Source of the DNA: Azospirillum soli
Lineage (GTDB): Bacteria > Pseudomonadota > Alphaproteobacteria > Azospirillales > Azospirillaceae
Direction: 5' to 3'
Assembly (NCBI RefSeq): GCF_017876165.1
Contig: NZ_JAGINQ010000018.1
Span: 1-64,000 of the forward strand
Length of the DNA stretch: 64,000 nucleotides
How positions within the stretch are numbered: position 1 is the first letter of the stretch; every line of letters begins with the position of its first letter. Below the pieces are notes generated by a model. It was not told where the DNA came from, made no database searches, and saw only the letters and a program-made list of their open reading frames with translations. This document shows positions 34,552 through 42,507 of this stretch, in pieces. The position numbers and the translations under genes are program-made.

Positions 34552-34914
34552 ATGCCCCATCCCGCCCCTACCGAACAGCCCTCAATCCCCGGCACGACCA
34601 TCTTCGACGGCCGGATGGCGATGAAGGGCTACCCGCTCAACAAAATGTGCTTTTCCTTCAACGAGAAGGCCAACCGCGACGCCTTTCTGCATGACGAGGA
34701 CGCCTATCTGGAAAAGTACGGCCTCACCGAGGAGCACAAGGAAGCGGTGCGCAGCCGCAACGTCCTGCGGATGATCGCGGCCGGCGGCAACATCTATTAC
34801 CTGGCGAAGCTGGCCGGCATCTTCGGGCTGACGGTCCAGGACGTCGGCGCCCAGCAGACCGGCATGAGCGTCGAAGAGTTCAAGGCGAAACTGGTGGATG
34901 CGGGGAGGAACTGA
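34552..34914 (+). CDS. ligA: Protocatechuate 4,5-dioxygenase alpha subunit, free-standing
   Basis: 120 residues, a whole LigA: GRMAMKGYPLNKMCFSFNEK, EEHKEAVRSRNVLRMIAAGG and NIYYLAKLAGIFGLTVQD. An exceptionally strong AGGAGG site precedes ATG 34,552. LigA caps the active site of LigB and helps position the substrate. Its stop is two bases before the LigB start, so the pair is coupled. It is the counterpart of the LigA domain fused to a dehydrogenase at 28,995-30,293. Confidence 0.92.
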   Translation: MPHPAPTEQPSIPGTTIFDGRMAMKGYPLNKMCFSFNEKANRDAFLHDEDAYLEKYGLTEEHKEAVRSRNVLRMIAAGGNIYYLAKLAGIFGLTVQDVGAQQTGMSVEEFKAKLVDAGRN

Positions 34915-34915
34915 C

Positions 34916-35773
34916 ATGGCCCGGATCGTCGGAGGCATCACCACCTCGCACATTCCCGCCATCGGCAACGCGATCACGAAGGAACTGTTCGAAGATCCGT
35001 ACTGGAAGCCGTTCTTCGACAGCTATCCGCCGGTCCGCGACTGGCTGAACGAGGTGCAGCCCGACGTGGCGATCGTGATCTACAACGATCACGGCCTCAA
35101 CTTCTTCCTCGACAAGATGCCGACCTTTTCGATCGGCGCCGCCCCGCGATACGAGAACGCCGACGAGGGCTGGGGCCTGAAGCCGCTGCCACCGTTCCAG
35201 GGTGCGCCGGACCTGTCCTGGCACCTGATCGAGAGCCTCGTGGCCGAGGAGTTCGATATTACGAGCTGCCAGGAGATGCTGGTCGATCACGGCTTCGCCG
35301 TGCCGATCTCCCTGCTCTGGCCCGACCGCGTGAAGACCGAGCCGGCCAAGCAGATCAAGACGATCCCGGTGTGCATCAACACGGTGCAGCACCCCCTGCC
35401 CAGCCCCAAGCGGTGCTACAAGCTGGGTCAGGCGATCGGGCGTGCCGTCGCCTCCTTCCCCGAGGATCTCAAGGTCGTGGTGGTCGGCACCGGCGGCCTG
35501 TCGCACCAGCTGGACGGCGAGCGGGCAGGCTTCATCAACAAGGAGTTCGACCTGATGTGCCTGGAGCGGATCGTTGATCAGGCGGACAGCCTGACCGACC
35601 TTTCGATCCACGATCTGGTCCGCGAGGCCGGCGCGCAAGGGGCCGAATTCATCCTATGGCTGGCAATGCGCGGCGCCCTGGACGGCAAGGTACGGAAGCT
35701 GCACAGCAACTACCACATCCCGATCTCCAACACCGCTGCCGGCCTCCTTCTTCTTGAAAACGCTGGTTTGTAG
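34916..35773 (+). CDS. ligB: Protocatechuate 4,5-dioxygenase beta subunit, copy 2
   Basis: 285 residues from ATG 34,916 with GGGGAGG upstream. Iron ligands His12 (TTSHIPAIG), His59 (YNDHG) and Glu244 (GAEFILWLAMRGAL), catalytic His197 (GTGGLSHQLDGE). This is a second complete LigB, paired with the free-standing LigA. It ends the plus operon. Downstream, 35,774-36,042 holds no convincing gene and no strong terminator before the convergent ABC operon. Confidence 0.92.
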   Translation: MARIVGGITTSHIPAIGNAITKELFEDPYWKPFFDSYPPVRDWLNEVQPDVAIVIYNDHGLNFFLDKMPTFSIGAAPRYENADEGWGLKPLPPFQGAPDLSWHLIESLVAEEFDITSCQEMLVDHGFAVPISLLWPDRVKTEPAKQIKTIPVCINTVQHPLPSPKRCYKLGQAIGRAVASFPEDLKVVVVGTGGLSHQLDGERAGFINKEFDLMCLERIVDQADSLTDLSIHDLVREAGAQGAEFILWLAMRGALDGKVRKLHSNYHIPISNTAAGLLLLENAGL

Positions 35774-36042
35774 AGAGTGCACGGACGGTGCCGCGACCCT
35801 GGTCGGCCGGGGCTCCCTGACCCTGACCGATCTCGGCTTGGCGGTGCCGTTCGACGTGGCCGGCCACAAGGGCGATTTGCCGCACATCCGACCGCCTGAA
35901 GCGGACCTTGGGTGGCCGCATGGTGGCGAAAGACGGGGCGTAGGCAGCATGACGGCGGTCGGGGGCATCGTTATGGTGCCCCTGTATCCGACCTTCGGCA
36001 ACGCTCCGCCGCCGACATGACGGTGCGCTTGGGACAACCGGA

Positions 36043-36801
36043 TCAACGGAAATAAAGCGCCATCCGCTTCCCGTCGATCTCGTGGATGTCGGCATCCACC
36101 CCGTAGACATCGCGGATCACGTGGGGGGTGATGATTTCCTCCGGCGGACCTTCGTAGGCGATGCGGCCGTTGCGCATCGCCACGATCCGGTCCGAATAGC
36201 AGGAGGCGAAGTTGATGTCGTGCAGCACCAGGATGACGGTCTTGCGGAATTCGTCGGCGGTGCGGCGGAACAGCTTCATCATCGCCACGGCGTGCTTGAC
36301 GTCCAGGTTGTTCAGCGGCTCGTCCAGCAGGATGTACTCGGTGTCCTGGCACAGCACCATGGCGATGAAGGCGCGCTGGCGCTGGCCGCCGGACAGCTCG
36401 TCCAAGAAGCGGTGGGCGACCGCCTCCAACTCCAGATAACGGATCACCCGCTCGACATAGCCCTGATCCTCCACCGTAAGGCGGCCCTTGCTGTGCGGAT
36501 AGCGGCCGAAGGCGATCAGGTCGCGCACGGTCAGGCGCGCGGTCATCTGGTTGTCCTGGCGCAGGATCGACAGGCGCCGCGCCAGCACGTCGCCGGGCGT
36601 CGTCATCACGTCCATCCCCTCCACCGTCACCGTACCGGCCGACATCGGCAGAAGGCGGCTGATGATCGACAGCAGGGTCGATTTCCCGGCCCCGTTCGCC
36701 CCGATCAGCGAGATCACGCCGCCCGCCGGCAGGGTGATCGACACGTTGTCCACGACCAGGGTGTCGCCATAGGATCGGCTGATGTTCCGGACCTCGATCA
36801 T
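36043..36801 (-). CDS. Siderophore ABC importer, ATP-binding protein
   Basis: 252 residues: Walker A GANGAGKSTLL, Q-loop LSILRQDNQM, signature ELSGGQRQRAFIAMVL, Walker B YILLDEPLNNLD and H-loop LVLHDINFASCYSD. The phrase GRYPHSKGRLT and the overall length match the FepC/CeuD/VctC type of iron-siderophore ATPases. It overlaps the permease gene by four bases (ATGA) and is the last gene of a four-gene importer operon. Confidence 0.9.
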   Translation of the reverse strand: MIEVRNISRSYGDTLVVDNVSITLPAGGVISLIGANGAGKSTLLSIISRLLPMSAGTVTVEGMDVMTTPGDVLARRLSILRQDNQMTARLTVRDLIAFGRYPHSKGRLTVEDQGYVERVIRYLELEAVAHRFLDELSGGQRQRAFIAMVLCQDTEYILLDEPLNNLDVKHAVAMMKLFRRTADEFRKTVILVLHDINFASCYSDRIVAMRNGRIAYEGPPEEIITPHVIRDVYGVDADIHEIDGKRMALYFR

Positions 36802-37781
36802 CGGGCCGCTCTCCGCACAAGGATGATCAGGAAGACGATGCCGCCCAGGAACTCGATGACGATGCTCAGCGCCCCGTTAAAGCCCAGCAGCCGTTCCAGG
36901 ACGAGCTGGCCGCTCATCAGCACCAGGATGGCAATCAGCGCCGCGACCGGCAGGATCAGCCGGTGCCGGTGCGTGTCGACCAGAAGATAGGCGAGGTTGG
37001 CGACCAGCAGCCCGAAGAAGGTGACCGGTCCGACCAGAGCCGTGGAGACGGCGACCAGCACCGACACCATCACCAGCACCCGCATCACCTCGCGCCGGTG
37101 ATCGACGCCCAGGTTGATCGCCGCCTCCCGCCCCAGCGCCAGCACGTCCAGCACGGCGGTCTTGCGCCACACCACCACCGATACCGCCAGCACGACCAGC
37201 GCCGACACGGCCAGCAGTTGACCGTCCACCCGGTTGAAGCTGGCGAACAGCCGGTCCTGCACCACCAGGAACTCGTTGGGGTCGATCACCCGTTGCAGGA
37301 AGTTGGCGACGCTGCGGAACAGCACGCCGAAGACGATGCCGACCAGCATCAGCAGATGCAGCCCGCGCACGCTTCCGGAAAACAGCCAGCGGTAGAGCAG
37401 CCAGGAAAAGGCCACCATCGCCCCGACCTCGATCCCGAAACGCAGGCGCGGATCGAACGCCGCCACGGCGGCGGAGCCGAGCTGGAACACCAGAACCGTC
37501 TGGATCAGGCGGTAGAGGAAATCGAACCCCATGATCGACGGGGTCAGAATCCGGTTGTTGGTGATGGTCTGGAACAGCACGGTGGACACGGCGATGGCGT
37601 AGCCGACCAGCACCATCGCCGCGACCTTGGTCCCGCGGAAGGCCAGGATGAAACTCCAGTTGCCCCGCGCCCCCAGCGTCAGAAACAGGACGATGGACAC
37701 CACCGTCAATCCGCCCAGACCGGCAAGCAGGACAGCCGGGGGTATCACCCTTGGAGCGATGGTACGGCGATTAGGCGGCAT
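36798..37781 (-). CDS. Siderophore ABC importer, permease 2
   Basis: 327 residues, about nine membrane helices, BtuC/FecCD type: GYAIAVSTVLFQTITNNRIL, PSIMGFDFLYRLIQTVLVFQ, and the cytoplasmic coupling stretch LALGREAAINLGVDHRREVM with the GPVTFFGLLVANLAYLL helix. It resembles FatC/CeuC permeases of the catecholate/anguibactin-type systems. It overlaps the companion permease by 11 bases. Confidence 0.88.
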   Translation of the reverse strand: MPPNRRTIAPRVIPPAVLLAGLGGLTVVSIVLFLTLGARGNWSFILAFRGTKVAAMVLVGYAIAVSTVLFQTITNNRILTPSIMGFDFLYRLIQTVLVFQLGSAAVAAFDPRLRFGIEVGAMVAFSWLLYRWLFSGSVRGLHLLMLVGIVFGVLFRSVANFLQRVIDPNEFLVVQDRLFASFNRVDGQLLAVSALVVLAVSVVVWRKTAVLDVLALGREAAINLGVDHRREVMRVLVMVSVLVAVSTALVGPVTFFGLLVANLAYLLVDTHRHRLILPVAALIAILVLMSGQLVLERLLGFNGALSIVIEFLGGIVFLIILVRRAAR

Positions 37782-38730
37782 GGGTGTTCTTCCGCAACAG
37801 CAGATACAGGAAGATCGCGCTGCCGACGATGCCCATGGTCGTGCCGATGGGAATCTCGTAGGGGCGGATCATCAGGCGCCCGGCGATGTCGCAGGCCAGC
37901 ACCAGCCCGGCGCCCAGCAGCGCCACCCAGGGCAGCGACTGGCGCATGTTGTCGCCCCGCATCAGGCTGATCAGGTTGGGCACGATCAGGCCCAGGAAGG
38001 GGATCATGCCGCAGGTCGCGATCACCGCCGCCGTCACCAGCGACACGATGACCAGCCCCAGCGACACCACGCGCCGGTGGTTGAGGCCCAGGTTGGTGGC
38101 GAAATCCTCCCCCAGCCCGGCGACGGTGAAGCGGTCGGCCGCGACGTAGGCGATCGCCGTCAATGCCGCGCCGATCCACAGCAGTTCGTACCGTCCGCGC
38201 AGCACGCCGGAAAAATCGCCGGTTTCCCACGCGCGCACCGACTGCATCAGGTCGGCGCGGTAGGCGATGAACTCGGTCGAGGCAGTGATGACCGCGCCCA
38301 GCATGAGGCCGACCAGCGGCACGATCAGCGGCGAGCGCAACGGCATCTGCCGCAGGATGCCCAGGAACAGCGCAGTGCCGGCCAGCGCGCAGGCGCCCGC
38401 CACCAGCATGCGGCCCAGCATCGGCGTTTCCGGCGCCAGCAGCGTCACCATCAGCATGCCGAACACCGCCGATTCCGCGGTGCCGGCGGTGGTCGGCTCC
38501 ACGAACTTGTTGCGGGCGAGCATCTGCAGGATCAAGCCGGACACCGCCATTCCCGCCCCGGCCAGAACCAGGGCGAGCGTGCGCGGAACACGGCTGACCA
38601 GGAGGACCTGCGTCGCCTCGTCCGTTGCGCTTCCCAGCAAGGCGCCGATCGTGACGTCGCTGACGCCGACGAACAGGCTGACCGCCGCCAGCGCGATGAC
38701 GCCGGCGGCAGCCAGGACAAGTCCCCTCAT
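37771..38730 (-). CDS. Siderophore ABC importer, permease 1
   Basis: 319 residues, FecCD-type permease: RVPRTLALVLAGAGMAVSGL, QMLARNKFVEPTTAGTAESA, coupling region GLGEDFATNLGLNHRRVVSL and CGMIPFLGLIVPNLISLMRG. It resembles FatD/CeuB and forms the heterodimeric channel with its neighbour. It begins 43 bases after the binding-protein gene ends. Confidence 0.88.
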   Translation of the reverse strand: MRGLVLAAAGVIALAAVSLFVGVSDVTIGALLGSATDEATQVLLVSRVPRTLALVLAGAGMAVSGLILQMLARNKFVEPTTAGTAESAVFGMLMVTLLAPETPMLGRMLVAGACALAGTALFLGILRQMPLRSPLIVPLVGLMLGAVITASTEFIAYRADLMQSVRAWETGDFSGVLRGRYELLWIGAALTAIAYVAADRFTVAGLGEDFATNLGLNHRRVVSLGLVIVSLVTAAVIATCGMIPFLGLIVPNLISLMRGDNMRQSLPWVALLGAGLVLACDIAGRLMIRPYEIPIGTTMGIVGSAIFLYLLLRKNTHAA

Positions 38731-38773
38731 GCCGGCAATCCGCAGCCTGCGGCGATAACCGAGGCGGGCATCG

Positions 38774-39730
38774 TCACGCCTTTCTCGTCAGCGCCGCCTT
38801 GATGCCGTCGGCGTCCTGCTGCATGGCGGTCAGACCGCCGCCGATCAGGTACCAGTTGGCCGAGTTCAGATAGACGATCTGCCCCTTCTGCGAGGCGGCG
38901 GTCCGGCGCACGATGTCGTTGTCCAGCAGTTGCCGGGCCGAATGCCCCTCGCGCCCGATGGCGGAATCGCGGTCGATCACGAACAGCCAGTCGGGGTTGG
39001 TCTGCAGGATGAACTCGAAATTGATGGCCTGCCCGTGGTTGGAGGTGTCGAGCTTCTCCACCGCCGGCGCGACGCCGTATTCGGTGTGGAGCATCCCGAA
39101 GCGCGATCCCGGACCATAGGCGCTCATCTTGCCGCCGGTGGTCAGGATCAGCAGGCCCTTCCCCGCACTTGCCGCGACCGCCTTTACCTCGGCGATCGAG
39201 GCGCGCAGCTTGTCGGCGCGGGCCTTCACCTCGGCGCTCTTGCCGAAGATGCGGCCCAGCGTGTCGGCGTTTTCCAGCGCGCTGTCGATGAAACGGTCGG
39301 TCTTTACCGTCAGGTCGATGGTGGGGGCAATGGCGGACAGGTCGGCGTATTTCGGAGCGGCCCGGCCGCTGACGATGATCAGGTCGGGCTGGACCGCGTT
39401 CACCGCCTCGTAATCCGGCTCGAACAGTGTGCCGATCTTGGCATGGCCGGAACCGTTGTACTTGGCGAGATAGGCGGGCTTCAGCCCGGTCGGCACGCCG
39501 GCGACCGGAACGCCCAGCGCATCGAGCGTGTCGAGGGATGCCATGTCGTAGCACAGGACCTTGTTCACCGCCTTCGGCAGCGTCGTCTCGCCACGGGCGT
39601 GGCGCACGGTGCCGGGGGCGGATGCGGTCTGGCCGAAGGCCATCCGGGGCATCAGGAAGGGCGCCAAGCCGGAAACCCCGATCGCCAAACCCGCCGTCAA
39701 CAGGTCTCTGCGGCGTGTCACGATGGTCAT
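38774..39730 (-). CDS. Siderophore ABC importer, periplasmic binding protein (Tat signal)
   Basis: 318 residues from ATG 39,730. The N-terminus has a twin-arginine signal (VTRRRDLLTAGLAIG), cleaved near MAFGQTA. The mature part is a class III (BtuF/FecB) binding protein: KVLCYDMASLDTLDALGVPV, AVQPDLIIVSGRAAPKYADL and WLFVIDRDSAIGREGH. It resembles FatB/CeuA. First gene of the importer operon, with Fur-like sequence about 190 bases upstream. Confidence 0.88.
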   Translation of the reverse strand: MTIVTRRRDLLTAGLAIGVSGLAPFLMPRMAFGQTASAPGTVRHARGETTLPKAVNKVLCYDMASLDTLDALGVPVAGVPTGLKPAYLAKYNGSGHAKIGTLFEPDYEAVNAVQPDLIIVSGRAAPKYADLSAIAPTIDLTVKTDRFIDSALENADTLGRIFGKSAEVKARADKLRASIAEVKAVAASAGKGLLILTTGGKMSAYGPGSRFGMLHTEYGVAPAVEKLDTSNHGQAINFEFILQTNPDWLFVIDRDSAIGREGHSARQLLDNDIVRRTAASQKGQIVYLNSANWYLIGGGLTAMQQDADGIKAALTRKA

Positions 39731-39914
39731 CACAACTCCCAAGGCTATAAAGATTAGGTCGGGCAAGAGTGCGCCGGCCATGAGTACGCCGGCCAAGAGT
39801 ACGCTGGGTGGTCGGGCGTCGATGGACGCCGCCGTCGTCGCGGCGCAAGGCAGCCCGCGCCAGGAAACCGGATCGACACGCCCCCACGGACCGATCCGAT
39901 GAAATATGCTAACG

Positions 39915-39935
39915 CCACTCATTCTCATTTGCAAA
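39915..39935. promoter_or_regulatory. Fur-box-like site upstream of the siderophore importer
   Basis: CACTCATTCTCATTTGCAAA lies in an AT-richer stretch of the 389-base gap 39,731-40,119. Read on the minus strand it gives AAATGAGAATGAGT, which matches the NATWAT-type repeats of iron-regulator boxes (Fur, or Irr/RirA in alphaproteobacteria). It could serve the importer operon (minus) and the EamA gene (plus). I see no other gene or hairpin in the gap. Confidence 0.45.
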
Positions 39936-40119
39936 AATTTTAGAACTTCCGGCCATGATGCGCCCGGCATGGCGGCCATGCCGAAGCTTGCGCTCTCCAA
40001 CGGAAGGGCGCGATCCAGAATGGGCTGTTGGGAGCTTCACTTTTATTGCAGGATCCGTGCCTTGCCGTTGCCGACCCCTTGCCGTGGATGGTGCGGGAAA
40101 CTCAAGGGAAATCAAGGGA

Positions 40120-40557
40120 ATGACCGATAGCCTGCTGCCGTCCTGGATGCTGTGGGCGCTGTTGTCGGCGTGCTTCGCGGCGCTGACCGCCGTCTTCGCC
40201 AAGGTCGGCGTCGAAGGCGTCAGTTCCGACATGGCGACGCTGATCCGGACCGCCGTCATCTTTCCATTGCTGATCGGCATCGTCGTGGCGTCGGGCCAGT
40301 CCTTCTCGCCGTCGGCCGTTTCCGGCAAGACCTGGCTGTTCCTCGTCCTGTCCGGCCTTGCCACCGGCGCATCCTGGCTGTGCTATTTCCGCGCGCTGAA
40401 GCTGGGGCCCGCATCGCAGGTCGCCCCGGTTGACAAGCTGAGCGTCGTGCTGGTCGCCCTGTTCGGCGTCCTCTTCCTGGGCGAGAAGCTGTCGGGACCG
40501 AACTGGCTTGGCGTCGTCCTCATCGCCGCTGGCGTGATCCTGCTGGCGTTCAAGTAA
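40120..40557 (+). CDS. Small EamA-type membrane protein (four-helix DMT half)
   Basis: 145 residues, five hydrophobic segments and a single EamA domain: LLSACFAALTAVFAKVGVEG, SSDMATLIRTAVIFPLLIGI, LGPASQVAPVDKLSVVLVAL and FLGEKLSGPNWLGVVLIAAG. Full EamA transporters have two such repeats, so this one would need to dimerise, as small DMT proteins do. An AAGGGA precedes the ATG. Cargo is unknown. The location between iron boxes suggests a role in the siderophore response, perhaps export of a metabolite (weak inference). Confidence 0.8.
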   Translation: MTDSLLPSWMLWALLSACFAALTAVFAKVGVEGVSSDMATLIRTAVIFPLLIGIVVASGQSFSPSAVSGKTWLFLVLSGLATGASWLCYFRALKLGPASQVAPVDKLSVVLVALFGVLFLGEKLSGPNWLGVVLIAAGVILLAFK

Positions 40558-40601
40558 GCCTCTGCGGCCAAGAGCTTGGCCCAGCTTCTTGCACCGCAAC
40601 G

Positions 40602-40620
40602 CGAATGCGTATCATTATCG
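40602..40620. promoter_or_regulatory. Fur-box-like site ahead of the HTH-TrpD2 fusion gene
   Basis: The sequence CGAATGCGTATCATTATCG contains the right half ATCATTATC of the classical Fur consensus and a degenerate left half. It ends 57 bases before the preferred ATG at 40,677, and for that reason an upstream ATG at 40,605, which would lie inside the box, was not chosen. Confidence 0.45.
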
Positions 40621-40676
40621 GAAGGTTGACATCACGGCCGGACCACACCGGTTCCGCAGGACTTTTGGGGCAGCCG

Positions 40677-42155
40677 ATGGGCATCATGAACGATCATTCC
40701 TCCGTACCCTTGGACCGGCCCGAATCCCGGCGGGTAAGCGACAAGCTGACGCGCGGGCGCATGATCGTCGCCCTTGATGCCCTGCTTTCGAAACGGAACG
40801 TCACGCTGGCGGCCAAGCATCTGGAGATGCAGACCTCGGCGCTCAGCCGCCTGCTCGGACAGATGCGGGAGGAGTTCGGCGATCCCCTGTTCGTTCGCTC
40901 CGGCAGCGGCCTTGTCCCCACACCCTTCGCCGAGGCGCTGCGGCCGAAGGTGCAGGCGCTGGCGGCAGCCATCGATGACCTGTTCGAGCCGACGGTCGTC
41001 AGCCCGCCGGCCGAGGCGCCCTTCGATCCGGGCTGGAACGTTCCGTCCGGCATACCCGTTCCGCCGCTTGTCACCCGGCCGGCCAACCTACTGGACGGAC
41101 AGCCTTCCCCGGCGGAGGTGATCACCAACCTTGAGCGGGTCGGGCAGAGCAATTGCCCGCATGACCGGCTGGCCCGGCATATCGGCGTGCTCGGAATCGC
41201 CGGTGGCGGCCATGGCCGTCCGCTGACCGCCGAGGAAGCGGAAGAGGCGATGGGCATCGTCCTGGCCGGAGAGGCGGACCCGGTCCAGACCGGCGCTCTG
41301 TTCGGCATGATGCGCGTGCGTGGGGCGACGGCACCGGAGCTTGCGGGCTTTGTGCGGGCGATGCAGACGCATGTCGCGGGCCGGCTGGGCCGGACGATTC
41401 ACGCCGATGTGGATTGGCCCTGCTTCACCTCGCCCAACTACCACAACCCACCCTGGTTCTTTCATGCCGCCCGGCTGATCGCGCAGGCCGGGCACCGCGT
41501 CCTGCTGCACGGCAACACCGGAAGCGGTGCGGCTTCCGGCCGGTACGAGGTGGTCGCCGCCGCGCTCGGCATTCCCGTCTGCTCGACCACGGACGACATC
41601 GACACCGCCTTGGCGACGGAACGGATCGCCTATGTGCCGCTGACCGCGCTCGCACCGCAGATCCACCGGCTGATCGGCCTGCACCGGGTGACCCAGTTCC
41701 GCAACGCGGCGCTGGAGGCGGTCCACCTGTTGAGGCCGGCCGGCGGCCGGACCAGTCTGCTTGGGGTGACCAAGCCATCCCACCGCGAACTCCACCGCGA
41801 CACCGCGCGCCTCCTGGGCTGGTCCCACATAGCCGTTCTGGGCAGCGTGCGCGACGTCGCCCAGTACACGCCTTTCCGCCCGGCCACCATCCACCGCCTG
41901 ATCGATGGCGAGCCGAGCGACCTCGCCCTTCCCGCCCGCATCGGCGAACCGCCCGCCACCCCGCGCCCGCGCGGCACCAATCTGGACTATTGGCAGGGGG
42001 TATGGACCGGTGCGATGCGCGATGCCCGGGCCACACGGATTATTGTCGGCACGGCGGCCTTCGCCCTGTTCTCGCTGCCCGGCAACGCTGGCATCGGTTT
42101 CGACGAAGCGATGGCCCAGGCCGAGGAACTGTGGAAGCACCGGCGGCCCCGCTGA
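40677..42155 (+). CDS. Fusion: LysR-type HTH + TrpD2/YbiB-like glycosyltransferase-fold domain
   Basis: 492 residues. Residues ~26-88 are a LysR-family winged HTH (LTRGRMIVALDALLSKRNVT, LAAKHLEMQTSALSRLLGQM, LFVRSGSGLVPT). Residues ~165-490 are an anthranilate-phosphoribosyltransferase-like fold: LTAEEAEEAMGIVLAGEADP, QTGALFGMMRVRGATAPELA, NYHNPPWFFHAARLIAQAGH and RVLLHGNTGSGAASGRYEVV. E. coli YbiB (TrpD2) has this fold, binds nucleic acid and lacks TrpD activity. The catalytic GTGGD of TrpD is not visible. The protein replaces the LysR effector domain with a TrpD2 module, so it may be an iron-linked regulator (inference). It lies between two Fur-like boxes. Confidence 0.82.
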   Translation: MGIMNDHSSVPLDRPESRRVSDKLTRGRMIVALDALLSKRNVTLAAKHLEMQTSALSRLLGQMREEFGDPLFVRSGSGLVPTPFAEALRPKVQALAAAIDDLFEPTVVSPPAEAPFDPGWNVPSGIPVPPLVTRPANLLDGQPSPAEVITNLERVGQSNCPHDRLARHIGVLGIAGGGHGRPLTAEEAEEAMGIVLAGEADPVQTGALFGMMRVRGATAPELAGFVRAMQTHVAGRLGRTIHADVDWPCFTSPNYHNPPWFFHAARLIAQAGHRVLLHGNTGSGAASGRYEVVAAALGIPVCSTTDDIDTALATERIAYVPLTALAPQIHRLIGLHRVTQFRNAALEAVHLLRPAGGRTSLLGVTKPSHRELHRDTARLLGWSHIAVLGSVRDVAQYTPFRPATIHRLIDGEPSDLALPARIGEPPATPRPRGTNLDYWQGVWTGAMRDARATRIIVGTAAFALFSLPGNAGIGFDEAMAQAEELWKHRRPR

Positions 42156-42164
42156 ACCCTAGCA

Positions 42165-42183
42165 AATGAGAATAATTCTTATT
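42165..42183. promoter_or_regulatory. Fur-box-like palindrome 1 upstream of the TonB receptor
   Basis: AATGAGAATAATTCTTATT is a 19-base odd palindrome with one mismatched pair, closely resembling Fur/Irr-type operators. It lies ten bases past the stop of the HTH-TrpD2 fusion and 325 bases ahead of the receptor, in the 352-base gap 42,156-42,507, which otherwise holds no gene. Confidence 0.55.
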
Positions 42184-42400
42184 AACGCGATCTTTCGGCA
42201 ACACAGCCGGGGTCGGCACAGCGACGCACGCTCCTGGCACAGCTGGTAATCTCGCGGCCAGCGCTCTTAACAAGCTGATTCCAAAAAGAAAATTGTAACG
42301 CCTTACGGGCTCGGCCGATGCCGGACGCCAAGTGGGGCGCCACGCGCCGTTTGCGAAAAGAAGCATGGCTCCACTCGCCCCGGTCATCGCTCGATATTGC

Positions 42401-42421
42401 AATTTAGAATGATTCTGAATT
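42401..42421. promoter_or_regulatory. Fur-box-like palindrome 2 upstream of the TonB receptor
   Basis: AATTTAGAAT (42,401-42,410) and ATTCTGAATT (42,412-42,421) mirror each other around one G with one mismatched pair. The core GAATGATTC is typical of iron boxes. It lies about 87 bases before the receptor ATG, a normal operator position. Confidence 0.55.
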
Positions 42422-42507
42422 ACAGGCCTTGTCGCGATGAGCTATCCCATTGGTAGAAGGCGCCTCAGTGATCGTCCAAATCCATCGGCGCATTTCGGGA
42501 GAGCTTG

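Noticed and set aside
35754..36020. 88-residue plus-strand frame after ligB
   Set aside because: It starts inside the end of ligB in another frame, without a ribosome site or recognisable family; the region is probably a spacer or degraded remnant.
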